Shown here: positions 11,170-22,901 of the stretch, in pieces | How the letters are laid out: each line of letters starts with the position of its first letter | How positions within the stretch are numbered: position 1 is the first letter of the stretch | From: Megaustenia siamemsis | Taxonomy: Eukaryota > Mollusca > Gastropoda > Stylommatophora > Ariophantidae | Direction of reading: 5' to 3' | Assembly: GCA_032433765.1 (NCBI GenBank) | Contig: JAVIAB010000092.1 | Location: forward strand, 66,640,666 to 66,704,665 | Length of the DNA stretch: 64,000 nucleotides | The notes under the pieces: model-generated | What the model saw: only the letters and a program-made list of their open reading frames with translations | Databases searched by the model: none | What the model was told of the DNA's origin: nothing | Made by a program: the position numbers and the translations under genes

Positions 11170-11480
11170 TGTTTGTAGCTGTTGTGCTGCTTGTTCTTCT
11201 AGTCTTTCCCTTTTAGATACAGTGTCAATCTTAGGCGTATCTGGAAGCTGTTAGGATAAAAATGCTTTGGTTCTTACATATGTCTATTACTTCATCTATC
11301 CATCTCTTCCTTGGTCTCTCTCTTGCTTTCTGTCCTGGTGTTTTGAGGCAAAAAGCTTTTTATATTGTTTGATATGGTTTCATTCTTACCAAGTGTTCAA
11401 ACCATTTCATTTATTGTTTGTATATATATATATATATATATTCCAGGCATGGTTTATCCAATCTGTTCTCTGACTTTCAC
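11170..11480 (-). mobile_element. LINE C-terminal fragment, decayed
   Basis: The minus strand reads GQKARERPRKRWIDEVIDI with surrounding frameshifts, the GRPRKRW-type C terminus of non-LTR retrotransposons. A (ta)12 microsatellite sits within it at about 11418-11441. Confidence 0.55.
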
Positions 11481-11619
11481 ATTTGATATCCGATCTGTGT
11501 GATCAATTTGTGTTGTTTGTCATCTTTCTCAAGCTTCTCATTCACAGATTGTGATCTTCCCTTGTGACCTTTTTTCAGTGACCTTGTTTGACAATGTTAA
11601 CATAAGGTTGGTGTGAAAT

Positions 11620-11981
11620 CTATCTATTGACCTTTTGAGCCGTAGCCGGCCCATAGGGCGTAGACCAAGATACTCCTTCTCTTATCTGAACTTTTGTTCT
11701 AGCAGTTTTCAATTCTTTTAAAGATATTTGATCAAATCTCGCCATTTGTCTCTGGTCTGTGCAAGCTGCTCTATCTCATTGAGGGAGCAGATTCCTGCTG
11801 CTCTTGCCTCTCTCATGAATGTTCTTCTCAGTGTCTCTCTGGGTCAGCCTCTTTTCCTCTTACCTGTCATTTCCTACATGAGGGCTTGCTTTGCTATTTG
11901 ATTATTATCTCTTCTCATCACATGTCCAACATATGACCATCATCTTTTCTTGATTACTGAAGATATTAGTGGTTGATTGGC
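11620..11981 (-). mobile_element. LINE family A, 3'-end fragment
   Basis: Inverted copy beginning ctatctattgacc and flanked by an 11-bp TSD tggtgtgaaat (11609-11619, 11982-11992). It carries several substitutions relative to the 10178 copy, so it is older. Confidence 0.9.
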
Positions 11982-12134
11982 TGGTGTGAAATGCTATTTC
12001 TTTTATGTCAATTAATATTGTTGAAAAGAATTTACTTCAATTTAGTTGTAAGTTAAGTAAATAAAAGTAAGTGTGTGGGCATTTGTTGACCATGGATGAG
12101 AAAAAAATAGCCAGAGAATCATAAAGCAAGTGCT

Positions 12135-12290
12135 CAAAAAGGTAACAATAGGAAAAAAAGAGGTCATCCTCAAGAAACACTGAGAAAATACTGACAAGAG
12201 AGGTAACAATAGCAGGTATTGACATCATTACTGAGACTTAAAAGCTTGCCTAGGATTGAAACTTATGAGGAGGTCACTGCGAACCTTAAG
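12135..12290 (+). mobile_element. LINE C-terminal fragment, strongly decayed
   Basis: Contains aggaaaaaaagaggtcatcctcaagaaacactg, a mutated version of the GKRKRGRPRETL coding stretch of family A relatives, followed by an ARE...AGI-like remnant with stops. Confidence 0.5.
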
Positions 12291-12463
12291 GGACATTTAA
12301 CTGTGCTGGAAGTATGTTAAATATTGAGAGTGTTTATCTCAATTTCTGTTTAAATATTTTGCTTGCTGTAGTAAAAATAACAAAACCGTTTTCTTAAAAA
12401 AAATAAATTACTCAAGATTTTTGTATTGTCTCTGTGAACAGTACTTGAACTATTTACTGGCAG

Positions 12464-12651
12464 GTGCTGTCCGTGTTACATATGAAGCCACTCAGGGCTC
12501 TCTAAAACCTTTAAGTGTCCAGCGAGGTGCAGCTTTATCAGGCCAAGATTTTGTTGCTGTGACAGCAGGATTCACTGACATTGGAAATGGAGCCACATCT
12601 GGCACAGTATCAGTGACAATAATAGATGATGATATTTATGAAATTGATGAG
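12464..12651 (+). CDS. ADGRV1: ADGRV1 exon 6: Calx-beta c
   Basis: Acceptor ctggcag; phase 1 in, phase 0 out. Encodes VRVTYEATQGSL, LSGQDFVAVTAGF and VTIIDDDIYEIDE. The exon ends in front of gcgagt, not gt. Reading continues perfectly into the next exon (IDE-VFVVRL), so the donor is a GC type. Confidence 0.9.
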
Positions 12652-12859
12652 GCGAGTTAACAATTTTCTTAACCATTTCACAGTCATTGTTGTCATGAAT
12701 AGAAAATATGTGAATTAAAAAAAATTATCATCAATAGTCTGTTTAATATAATGTAATTTAATATAATATCAGATGGCTTGGTTTTCAAATATAACATTTT
12801 AAATTTAAAACTGGTTTTATAATTTCCTAATGATAAATATGTATGTATATATATGTATA

Positions 12860-12950
12860 ATTGAAAACTGCTAGAACAAAAATTTAGATAAGAGAAGGAG
12901 TATCTTGGTCTATGCCCTATGGGCCGGCTACGGGTCGAAAGGTCAATAGA
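12860..12950 (+). mobile_element. LINE family A, 3' UTR fragment
   Basis: A short copy starting ttgaaaactgctagaac and ending gtcaatagatatata, inside the GC-AG intron between exons 6 and 7. The flanks are (at)-rich so the TSD is ambiguous. Confidence 0.8.
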
Positions 12951-13044
12951 TATATAAGTATATGTGAAAGATCTTGCTCCTTAAGACTTGACTGTATTGA
13001 ATATTTAGTTAGTCAGTGATTTGCAGTTTTAAAATTGTTTTCAG

Positions 13045-13199
13045 GTTTTTGTGGTGCGTCTTACTGGAGTTTCTTTAATAGGCACCCCTGATACTAGTCC
13101 ACCCCCGAGACTTGGATCCAATGAAACAGAGGCAGAAGTTATTATAATTGCCAATGATGGAGCTCAAGGCATTATACAGTTTGCCTCAGACTCTATAAA
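13045..13199 (+). CDS. ADGRV1: ADGRV1 exon 7: end of Calx-beta c, start of d
   Basis: Acceptor tttcag, donor ataaa|gtatgt; phase 0 in, phase 2 out. Encodes VFVVRLTGVSLIGTP, a proline-rich loop, then AEVIIIANDGAQGIIQF, the repeat boundary. Confidence 0.92.
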
Positions 13200-13376
13200 G
13201 TATGTTCATTTCTGTAGTTGTTTATGACTTATTTATGATTGTTGGACTCAGCTGAGTGACCTATTTATTACCAGAATTTTCTTAAAAATCAATCTCTAAT
13301 CCTATATTTCTTCATGGGTTTCATATAGATTTCTCACCAATTTCAATTTTTTTGTTTTCACATATTATATACCTTC

Positions 13377-13553
13377 CTGGCATGTCATAAGAGGCGACTC
13401 TTAATACTCAAAAGTATTGTTATGGAAACAGAGCCATAGATTTTAGAAGCAGTGATCTCTGCAATATGTGCCATTTAGGCACGCAAGGTTTCTGTTTTTA
13501 AGATTGTGGTACTGCCCTATGTGTCGTCTTCGGCTCGAAAGGACAATAGATAG
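13377..13553 (+). mobile_element. SINE-3 with LINE-like 3' tail
   Basis: A 177-bp element with 10-bp TSD atataccttc (13367-13376, 13554-13563). The head reads ctggcatgtcataagaggcg. The last 45 bp (ccctatgtgtcgtcttcggctcgaaaggacaatagatag) closely match the family A LINE 3' end. A minus copy lies at 24913-25027. Confidence 0.8.
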
Positions 13554-13604
13554 ATATACCTTCAGCTATAGATGGAGATAAACAATTTTAGCTTTTGGAC
13601 AGCC

Positions 13605-14187
13605 TCAACTATTAGTTATTGGTTATTGGTTATGGAAGGCCTCGGTATCACAGCAAACGAATTAAAATCCATAATTGCTCAACCACCCGTGCCAGTGGAA
13701 TCATCCGAATTACTAACTCATCTCCCAAACAAAGAAAGGTAACTGTAGTCCCCATCGTAGCAGTCTCAGCACACGCCAAAAGACATAAGGTGAAACCGCG
13801 CAGAAAGTGAACACAGCCAACTGTTCCCTGTCATACGATATCATCATTCATCGTAAACAAGCGGGATATCGAAGCAGGATCAAAACGGATGATACACACA
13901 GCTCACAGTGTGCACAGAGCACTTAACTCAGTAGCTCCTGCAACAAGCTGGTCTTGGAATATGAGGAAACTGCAAGAAGGAACACTTTTCAGACATAGCC
14001 TTCAATGGTTCCTGCCGCCTATCCACCATATACCATGGGAGTTCACGTTCTCCCGAAAATGATGATCGTCGTAGCACCTGATGATGTTAGGCTATCATTG
14101 ATGACTGCAATTCCAAACATATAGACACACAGTGGTGGTAAGTTATCATTTCCAATCCAACAGAAGCCACATGACCTGTAGTTAGCT
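13605..14187. repeat. Dispersed repeat R1, copy 3
   Basis: The longest uninterrupted R1 copy. It joins the segments seen separately at 2611-3010 and 3252-3600 and shows they are one unit. Its right end falls within the sequence encoding the last residues of the Cys-rich ORF and stops at about 14187. Confidence 0.8.
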
Positions 14188-14633
14188 ACAACTATTGTCA
14201 TTTAATACTGTTGAAAATTTTCCTCAAAGTTATCCCTCCATTTTCCTTGTTTTCTTTCTCCCATTCTCACATATACCTTTTATGGTATGGAATGACCAGA
14301 CATTCTCTCTAGTTGGACAAACCATTTTATTTGTTGTCTCTATATGTAGTTAAACATTTGTTATACACTGATTTTTCTGTAATAGTCTTCACCTTTTTCT
14401 TCAGTGCTCACTCTTAACACATTCTGTACCAAGAACTGCAAAATGAGGCTCTAGAAGCCAATGTGAGAAACCTAAAATCCACATTTTGCTGCTTTTAATT
14501 TATTGATGTTTCCACAATTATTTCCACTGAAATCTTGTAATTCTCTTATTTAACCTCCGACTTCCTGAACAAATTGTCCAAACAGACTATGGGTTTTAGA
14601 TCACTTTTCATCTATTTTCATGCTGTTTCAAAT

Positions 14634-14660
14634 TAAAAAAAAAAAAAAAAAAAAAAAACA
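14634..14660. repeat. Poly(A) tract
   Basis: A homopolymer of about 26 A residues in intron 7; possibly the tail of a degraded retroelement. Confidence 0.8.
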
Positions 14661-14814
14661 GAAAAATAGTGTGGCCATAGTATGTTAAACTTCTTGGTAA
14701 CGAATGTGTTAAATGAGCATGTGCTGTGTTGCCAGTTAATGACAAACTACTATACATGTGTTTTTTGACCCGATACATCCTTCATCAGCATGCCTAATAA
14801 TCTGACCTAATAGA

Positions 14815-15305
14815 TGATTTAAAATTTGTCTCTTCTAGTCATTCCAGCTCCAGTCTGCTTTTCTCAGTCTTCTAATTTCTGTGATGACTGGATTTTCTGA
14901 GCAGTTGTGAATGTCCACTTTTAGCAGTAGATAATAATCAACCACTAATATCTTCAGTAATAAAAAAAAGATGATGGTCATATGTTGGACATGTGATGAG
15001 GAGAGATAATAACCGAATAACAAAGCAAGACCTCATGTGGGAAGCAACAGGTAAGATGAAAAGAGGCTGACCCAGAGCAACACTGAGAAAAACATTGATG
15101 AGAGAGGCAAGAGCAGCAGGAATCGGCTCCCTCAATGAGATAAGAGTTGCTTGCACAGAACAGAGACAAATGGCGAGATTTGATAAAAGATCTTTACCTT
15201 TACAAGGATTGAAAACTGCTAGAATAAAAATTTAGATAAGAGAAAAAGTATCTGGGTCTATGCTCTATGGGCGAGCTACGGCTCGAAAGGTCAATAGATA
15301 GATAG
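14815..15305 (+). mobile_element. LINE family A fragment beside another LINE scrap
   Basis: From about 14935 (accactaatatcttcag) to (gatagata) at 15303 this is a family A copy with degraded GHVMRRDN and GRPR regions. The preceding 120 bases (14815-14930) read on the minus strand as a different LINE C-terminal scrap (VITEIRRLRKADWSWND). Confidence 0.8.
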
Positions 15306-15516
15306 AACTTAAGTTGGAATGGAAATATTTAGTGTAAGGCGAGGATGAAACTGTTATTATAATTATATTATACACTACATTTCCCAAATACATTATAGCA
15401 TGAAAGGAATCCTTTACTTTCTTTTTTGCTAAAGTTACCACAGAGTAGCATAAAAAATTAACAAGATAAAATTGCTTCAATTTAATATTACTGGTTGTTT
15501 GTAACTGTTTTTTCAG

Positions 15517-15661
15517 TGTAACAGTGACAGAACAGGGTCAGACAATATCGTTAACTGTTGTCAGAGGAAATGGCACTTTTGGACAAGTGAGTGTGAATGT
15601 GTACACTGAAGCTGTCACTCAGTCTGCCGTGCTAGGCCAAGATTACAACATGTCCACTGGA
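15517..15661 (+). CDS. ADGRV1: ADGRV1 exon 8: Calx-beta d, first part
   Basis: Acceptor tttcag, donor gga|gtaagt; phase 2 in, phase 0 out. Encodes VTVTEQGQTISLTVVRGNGTFGQVSVNV and LGQDYNMSTG, a textbook first half of a Calx-beta domain. Confidence 0.94.
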
Positions 15662-15983
15662 GTAAGTATTGTTTTCTGTGCAATTAAAAAAAAAAACCAA
15701 CCTAGGAAAGTTTTTTTTTAATCAAACTATTATTTGATAAGTGTATTTTTAGTCTTAGAGGATAAATAACTACTCAAGAAATATCATGGTTTTAGAGCTA
15801 TGCTTTCATTAATTCAATCTTGTGTATAATTATTCATTTATAATTTTTATGTGGATATTTGGAGGAATATAGTGAGAATTTTCAAAGTAGATAGCATTTG
15901 TTTGTAAATTGTATATAAATTTTACAATGAACATTATAAATATGTACTTTGAATGTTTCTGAAAATACATCATTGTATTTCAG

Positions 15984-16125
15984 GAGTTTGTCTTTGCTGA
16001 TGGAGAGTCACGGAAAAGCATCATGATAACTATTTTAGATGATAATGAGCCAGAACCAGCTGAGACCTTTTATATAATTCTAGCAAATCCCAGCATTGAG
16101 GGCATATTAGGCAAAGAAATTAAAG
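15984..16125 (+). CDS. ADGRV1: ADGRV1 exon 9: Calx-beta d, second part
   Basis: Acceptor tttcag, donor aaag|gtaaac; phase 0 in, phase 1 out. Encodes EFVFADGESRKSIMITILDD, then NEPEPAETFYIIL and a loop ending GKEIK. Confidence 0.94.
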
Positions 16126-16449
16126 GTAAACTAATATAAAAGTATGTTTAATTATTTTAAAAAATGACAGTCTGTACTTGTAATGGACACTCAAGCATGC
16201 TGATTATTCAATGAAATTAGCTAATAATGGTTAAGACTGTAAACATTATTACTATAAAAAGCAGTAAAAATATTGCACAGTTGACAAATACTATTGAATC
16301 TGCTAAACATGCAAGTTTAAAATAATAAGAGAAAGATGGTTTTATATAATTAATCTTAAAATAGTCTTTTCAGCTTAATGTTGTCAATAATTGTTATTTC
16401 TTGTGAGATGTAATAGGAGGAAACATATTCAGTGGATGCAGTTTCTACA

Positions 16450-16790
16450 TTATATGATTATGGTTATAGTTATGGTTATGGAAGGCCCGGTATCACAGCA
16501 AATGAATTAAAATCCATAAATTGCTCAACCACCTGTGCCAGTGGAATCATCCGAATTACTATTTCATCTCCCAAACAAAGAAAGGTAGCTGTAGTCCCCA
16601 TCATAGCAGTCTCAGCACACGCCAAAAGACATAAGGTGAAACCGCGCAGTTAGTGAACACAGCCATCTGTTCTCCATCATAGGATATCATCATTCATCGT
16701 AAACAATCGGAACATCGAAACACGATCAAAACAAATGAAACGCACAGCTCACAGTGTGCGCAGTGCACTTAACTCAGTAGCTCCTGCTAT
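16450..16790. repeat. Dispersed repeat R1, copy 4
   Basis: Matches 13619-13945 with about ten percent divergence and ends at gtagctcctgc. It has one extra base (cataaattg) relative to the other copies, which lengthens the minus-strand frame. Confidence 0.75.
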
Positions 16791-17999
16791 TGAGTTAACA
16801 TTATATGAGTTTGTGTTGAATATATTTTAAACTTTAGCAGTGAACTGTCACTTGATTATTTTAATCGACTTAACTCTGCTTTCAACCTCAGTTATGCCAT
16901 AATTGAGGAGGGTCTTGCAAGTGTCCACAAGAAACAAGATACACAATGAAACTTTATGAAATGGTCCTGAAGTGTTGCTTCTTTGCAAGCACAATTAGAT
17001 CATTTACAACTCTGATGATTTGCTGATGACCACTAAATAGATATAGACTGAACTGTCATAAAGACTCACATATCAGATAGGAAAACAATATTACAGTTTC
17101 TGAGAGATTGAGGACTTGATTTTAATATAACAAGAAGAAAAACACATGAAAGAATAGTTTGACAAATCAAACAATTGATGATTGAATAAAAGGGAAAGAT
17201 AAAGTTCATAAATAAATAAGACTATACATCAGATTTAATTAGCGATGTGGTCCACACCCACCTCCCTGGAAGAGAAACTATATGGGGCAATCGAATCGCT
17301 TAAACAGACAGCTGACTTCATAAGAGAGTCTAGAATCTTACTCTGATTGAGACTTGATCACAGACAGAGAGAGATTTAATTAATTTTTTTTTATCAACAA
17401 GAGTATTGGATAACTTATAGCTATCTCCTATCACATTTATATATAGTACATCAAATTTTGACTTATATAAGAGCTAGGATTGTGTTGTGGTTGCAATCAT
17501 GACTTCACAATCCATTTATAAATTGTCTGCCAGACTCTCTTCAATTAGCCCAGGTAATTAAGTTGTCATTTCCCCTTTACAGTCAGCTTTACTGCAGCTT
17601 CACATTTATATGCATTGCTTTGTCTTTACCCCTAATTAAATAAAAAGATAGGTTTTGCACAATTTATGAGTACAAATGACTGATTATAAATCCATTGTCT
17701 AAGTTTAGATTAATAATCTTTTTTTTTAGGTAATGTTTTGCCAAAATGTAAATATTAATGTGGACAAGTAAGTAGACAAGCCTAATCATGGTATACTCTT
17801 TTTTTGCTGCTATGCATAGGAAAAAGGGAGAGAGGTTTTTTTTATGGACATATGTTGATGTTTTTAAGTTTTTTAAACAGTCTGAGTCAAACATAAATGG
17901 AGAGAAGTGAGAGTACCTAAGAAATCATTGTGAACTTTTATTCCTTGTTTACTATTTCTCACAGTGTTTATTTGCAGGATATTTGACTATTTATTTCAG
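16791..17999. other. Intron 9 remainder, nothing recognised
   Basis: No exon or TE family seen elsewhere in the window. A slightly GC-richer patch at 17245-17370 stands out but has no coding pattern I recognise. Confidence 0.5.
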
Positions 18000-18109
18000 C
18001 CACTGTAACAATTTTACCAAATGATCAATCTGGAGGCGTGATCACTTTTGATACTGTTGACCCAATACAGTTATTAGAACCAACAGCAACTAACTCCACA
18101 GGTTCTCAG
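18000..18109 (+). CDS. ADGRV1: ADGRV1 exon 10: end of Calx-beta d, start of e
   Basis: Acceptor tttcag, donor cag|gtattg; phase 1 in, phase 0 out. Encodes TVTILPNDQSGGVITF then LLEPTATNSTGSQ. Confidence 0.92.
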
Positions 18110-18511
18110 GTATTGCCGTAATGATAATTTTTGTCATCTAAAATTTTAAAAAGCATTTACAGCTAATCTAAATATAACAGTGACTTGTAATGAAAACGTA
18201 CATGCTCTGATTAAAGATATGATTAAAAAATGATTATAATGTTTTTAAAATTAATAAAAACATTTCAGAATTTCTTAAAAATGGTTTCTGGTAGGCCTGA
18301 AATTCTATATATTCTGTTATTAAAAATTCATCATGAAATTTAAATTATCTATAAAACCTAATAACAGTATTTGAGAAATGAGGTAATCTTTTATGTAGTC
18401 ATGTTTTACCATTTGTTTACACGTTAACGCTTAGTAAATAATAAAAAATAACATCTGTAGGTTTTTTATATTGTACTTATTAATGTTCATTTATATAACT
18501 TCTTATCCAAG

Positions 18512-18646
18512 GTGGACATTACCTTAAGACGTGGACCAGGAGTATTTGGAGTGGTGTCAGTTCCTTTCACGATTACATCATCTTTGGGCCAGCCTGTTGA
18601 TGATGTGTCACCGCAGTTTGGAACATTTATCTTTTTAGATGGACAG
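18512..18646 (+). CDS. ADGRV1: ADGRV1 exon 11: Calx-beta e, first part
   Basis: Acceptor atccaag (poor polypyrimidine tract), donor cag|gttatg (weak), phase 0 at both ends. Encodes VDITLRRGPGVFGVVSVPF and PQFGTFIFLDGQ. Both splice sites are the weakest pair in the gene, but the frame and domain fit are exact. Confidence 0.9.
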
Positions 18647-18934
18647 GTTATGTTGCTCTTGTTTTTATTTATTTCAATATTATTTAATTTATTAGCCATT
18701 ATGCTGCTTGTAAAATATTTTCATGAATGATAGCCTCTTGTGAAGATGTTAACACACTCATTGGCTGATTAAATGATTGAGGTTTCGCTCCCAGATGCAA
18801 TTATTATTATTATTTTATTTTATTTTTTTTTTTTTTTTTGGATTTAGGAGAGATAGAGAGAGAGAGGGGAGGTTGGAGGGTGGTGGTGGAGTGTGTGCAC
18901 AAAATGATTTTGGGAAAATACTTTGTATTCCAGG

Positions 18935-19275
18935 GAATGAATTCAAGACTAGAGCACAAATAAGAGAAAAGACAAACATCCAAAAATATCATCAGTAATA
19001 TCATCCATATTCAAGAGAAGAGTGCAATCATATGTAGACCAAGTGATGAGATGGGACACAAGAATCTCAAAGTAAGCCTTCAAACCAGAGTGTAAAAGAA
19101 AAAGAGGCCAACCTAGAGAATGACTTAAAAGAACCCTAAGGTGAAAAGCAACAGCAGCAGCAGGCATCAGCTCCCATGCTGAGATTGAGAAGCTCGCTGA
19201 GAACAAGGACATGTGAGATACAACACTGGTTCTGTGCAAGGTGTGACACTTGATAACAAAGATCATCAGACTTGG
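18935..19275 (+). mobile_element. LINE 3'-terminal fragment, decayed
   Basis: Contains gtaaaagaaaaagaggccaacctagagaatg (KRKRGQPRE) and an AAAGISSHAEIEKLAENKD-like stretch with stops. Its last part (gatacaacactggttctgtgcaag) recurs at 47896-47922. Confidence 0.65.
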
Positions 19276-19565
19276 AGAGTCTAGAATTTCTGCCCATGGT
19301 TTATCTTTGATTTGAATGGATAATATATAGGTAGATGAATGGATGCATGGGAGCGTGGGGTCCAGCTTTGGGGGTTCACTGACATTCTAAAAATGGGTGC
19401 CATAAATCTCCTACTGAAAACTTCCCTACTATACAATGAAGCTTCCCTACTATACAATGAAGCATGTGGCTATAAATGTGTCATAATAAAACCCACAGTT
19501 TTAGTATTGAGACATATGTGAAACAAAATTCATAATAAAGTTCAGCTCTTTATTTTTGTCAATAG

Positions 19566-19750
19566 GAAACAACTCTTTTAACCATCACAGCAGTAAATGA
19601 TGATATTCCTGAGTCAGAGGAAACTTTCACTTTGACTTTGCAAACACCAACAGGTGGTGCCATTCTAGGAGATGTAAAAACAAGAACGATCATTATTGCA
19701 GCCAATGATTCTCCATTCGGACTCCTACAAATTTTCACAGCAGATACAAG
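19566..19750 (+). CDS. ADGRV1: ADGRV1 exon 12: end of Calx-beta e, start of f
   Basis: Acceptor caatag, donor acaag|gtatgg; phase 0 in, phase 2 out. Encodes ETTLLTITAVNDDIPESEET, LQTPTGGAILGD and IIIAANDSPFGLLQIF. It precedes the largest intron in the window (7.9 kb). Confidence 0.93.
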
Positions 19751-19779
19751 GTATGGAAATCTTGATCTTGATTCTTCCA

Positions 19780-20163
19780 GTGCTGCTAGATGTCTCATAT
19801 GGCTTGTAGTGTTTTTCTCTATCCATTTCTATTCTTGGCAAGATGTTCGATCTTATCTAATGAGTCTATGTCTGCCAACTTTGCTTCTCTTATAAGTGTT
19901 CTTTTTATTGTTTCTCTAGGTCTTCCTCTTTTTTCTGTATTCTGATGTTTCCCATAGAAGAATGTGCTTTGGAATTCTCTTGTTATTTCTTCTCAAAACA
20001 TATCCAACATATGTCCATCTTCTCTTCTATTTGTAGATGAGAATGTTTGGTTTCATGACCATTTCTCTTATCTCTATATTAGTCTTTAATTCTTTAATTT
20101 ATTCCAATGCAGACAGAGTATTCGTTTCAGGCATTTTTCTTCAAAAGTGTTTAGTTTTCTCTG
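19780..20163 (-). mobile_element. LINE family A-prime, downstream half (interrupted)
   Basis: The minus strand reads as a decayed LINE C terminus (EEKCLKRIL, KRRWTYVGYVLRRNN, GRPRETIKRTL). It is the 3' half of an element whose 5' half is at 23029-23484. The I-clade LINE is inserted between, at the point corresponding to the residues after ESWKTT in family A. Confidence 0.8.
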
Positions 20164-20169
20164 TTGTTG

Positions 20170-20722
20170 TTATGGATCCAGCGACCTTTGAGCTGATGCC
20201 CTTTGGCCCAATGCCATGTAGTAATATCTGCAGGTATTTTTAAGTTCTGCTGTGGTTCCGTACAGAGTGTTCCATTTGGAGGGTCTTTGAGGAAGTAGTG
20301 TTGTTCTGATGTCAGTTAGCTTTGGACATTGAAATAGGTGGTGTTCTACAGTTTCTTGTGGGTGATTACAGAGTGGACATACTGGGGTATGGTTTTGTTG
20401 TATTCTATTAATGCGGTTATTCAGCATAAAATGTCCTGTTCTCAGTCTGAAGATGGTGGTTTGGTCTCTTCTTGTTAGGTTGTTGATATTGTCTTGTGGA
20501 TTTGGTCTTGCCATATATTTGAAAAGCTCTCTCCCTGTTTTCCCTAAGACCCATCCATTCAACCACTCCTCTCTCTCTACTGTTGGAGTTTATGACTTGT
20601 TTGGCTGTATCTAGTGTGATGGATGTATGTATCTGTGTTTGTCTGGATCCTCTCTTAGCTAATGTATCTGCCTTATCATTTCCCGGTATATTTGAGTGTC
20701 CCAGGATCCATTGCATTACCAA
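20170..20722 (-). pseudogene. RNase H and zinc-knuckle part of the I-clade LINE
   Basis: Two overlapping frames. The first covers the end of the RNase H domain (WILGHSNIPGNDKADTLAK, the conserved His and the last Asp present). The second holds FRLRTGHFMLNN and CPLCNHPQETVEHHLFQC. A frameshift near 20420-20560 separates them. Confidence 0.8.
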
Positions 20723-21952
20723 TCTTATGTTATGTGTTTCGATGAGTTTGTCTGTATCTATGATAAGCTGTGTGAGTTCTGGTTAGTTCGTGTTGTTTCC
20801 CAGTGCTTGCAGAGCCGATTTGGAATCCGTAAATATGACTGTTTGTTTTCTTCGATGGTGTGGTATCGAAAATCGTATTTAAATGATAAATTGCTGTTTC
20901 TATAGCTGTTATTTCTGCTTCATAATTATTACAGACTTCACTACAAGGTCCACATATTTCTTCTGCTGTTCCATCTGGATAATGTATTAATATTTCATAT
21001 CCAGCTTTTGTAGTAGCGCTAGTGGCTGCACCATCTGTGTATATATGTATTCAATCCTCTGGATAAGTATCTATTGTTTTCCTTGCTGTTAGTGTTACTG
21101 ATACTGGGTCTGTCCTTTTATCTGTTCTGTCACATATCTTTACATTTATTTCAGCATTTTTGAAATTCATACTTGGTGACATTTCTTTGATGACTCTTGA
21201 TGTTTATAGTCATTTTTCAGTTAGATGGAATTTCTCTTGTATATTTCTAACATGTTGTAATACTGACATCTGCTTAATTCTTTGTTTAGGAGTCCATGTA
21301 TCTACTAATTTTCTGTTATGGTGGTCCTTCTCCATTCATTTTTGTCTTTCATATAGCACCATAGCGGCCTTGTTTCTCCTGAACTCTAAAGGTTCCATAT
21401 TGCAGTGAATTTTGCAGGCTGCAACTGGAGTGGACCTCATTGCACCACTGATGAGTCGTAATACATTATTTTGTATCTTGTCCAGTGACATGTTAGTTGT
21501 TTTGCTGCATGTCACTAGGAGTGAGCTACCCTGATCCAAAACAGAGCGAACATATCCCTGATAGAGATTTCTAAGTGTTTGTTTGTCTGCTCCCCATAAG
21601 GTACTGGAAAGCCTTTTCATTAGTTGGAGTCTTTGTGTTTGTTGCCTTCTTAGTGAGATTCTCTACGTGTTTCTTCAGGTTCAATTGTCGGTCTTGTTGT
21701 ATTCCTAAATATGTAGGGCGTTCCTCTTTTTGTAGACTATTGTGTTGGAGATTGAGTTTGATGTTTGCCTTAGCTATTTTGTTACTTTTAGTAAATACCG
21801 TATATACTGTTTTCTGTATATTTATTTTCATTTTCCAGGTATTACAGTATTCTTCTAGGTGTCTCAGGTCTTTGTTTAGTTGTGCTTCAGCTGTTCTAAT
21901 ATTTTCATTCGTACTTCACACCAGATCATCCGCATAGAGAGCTTTTTATTTA

Positions 21953-22901
21953 TCAGGGTTTTGGTAAGATCATTGATATATATATATAAAAAAGGGTACA
22001 GCTGAGTGGTGATCCCTGTGGTAATCCTTCCTCTAGCACCTCTTTGTCTGATAAGGATTCATTTAATTTAGTTTGTATTGTTCTGTCAACTAGAAAATAT
22101 TTTACCCATTTGTACAGTTTCCCATGTATTCTGGCATCTCTCATTTTCAATAAAAGTCCTTTACGCCAGACTCTATCGTAAGCCTGCTGCAGGTCTACTA
22201 GGATAGCTAGAGTATGTTGTCTCTTCTGAAATCCATCTTGGACTTGTTGTATTAACCTGAAGATTTGGTCTTCTGTGTTATTGCCTGCCCTGAAACCAGC
22301 TTGTTCATAGCACAGGGTATTAGAGGTTTCCAAATACCAGTATAGTCTGCTATTGACCATACTCTCAGCTATTTTACCTATGCATGATGTTAGGGATAGG
22401 GGACGATAGCTTCTGGGGTCATCTGGAGGCTTGTTCTTTTTGAGCAATAGTGCCTATATAGGCATTTCTCCATGTCTTGGAAATCTTGCTTTCTTTCCAT
22501 GACTTGTTGATCAGTCTGAGTAATGTTTCTTTACCTGACTTGCCGAGATGCTTTATCATCTCATTGTGTATTTTGTCGGGCCCTGGGGATTTTGTACATT
22601 TTAATTTTCTTAATGCCTTTTCTAGTTCCCTCATGTTAAAATCTTCTTCAAATATTGCAACATTTGTTGTTGGGGCTCTTTTAATTAATTTTAAATTACG
22701 TAGATGGATTTTTTCGCTATCTGTAAGTTTGCTCGCTCTGTTGACTGAAGCAAGGTAACTATTACATTTTTTAACTATATTTTTTTTTTGAGCTGATGGT
22801 TTCATTATTAAATTTGATTGGTTTAGGGTTTGGTTCTCTTTTATTACCAGACAAATGTTGCATAAGTTTCCATGCTTTATTTCCTTCATGTCGCAGATCA
22901 A
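21953..22901 (-). pseudogene. Reverse transcriptase core of the I-clade LINE
   Basis: Two frames joined by a frameshift near 22430. The upstream frame holds KCTKSPGPDKIHNEMIKHLGK. The downstream one runs from PPDDPRSYRPLSL through motif A (LVDLQQAYDRVW) and LPQGSPLSCTLF, and is lost before motif C. Confidence 0.85.
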
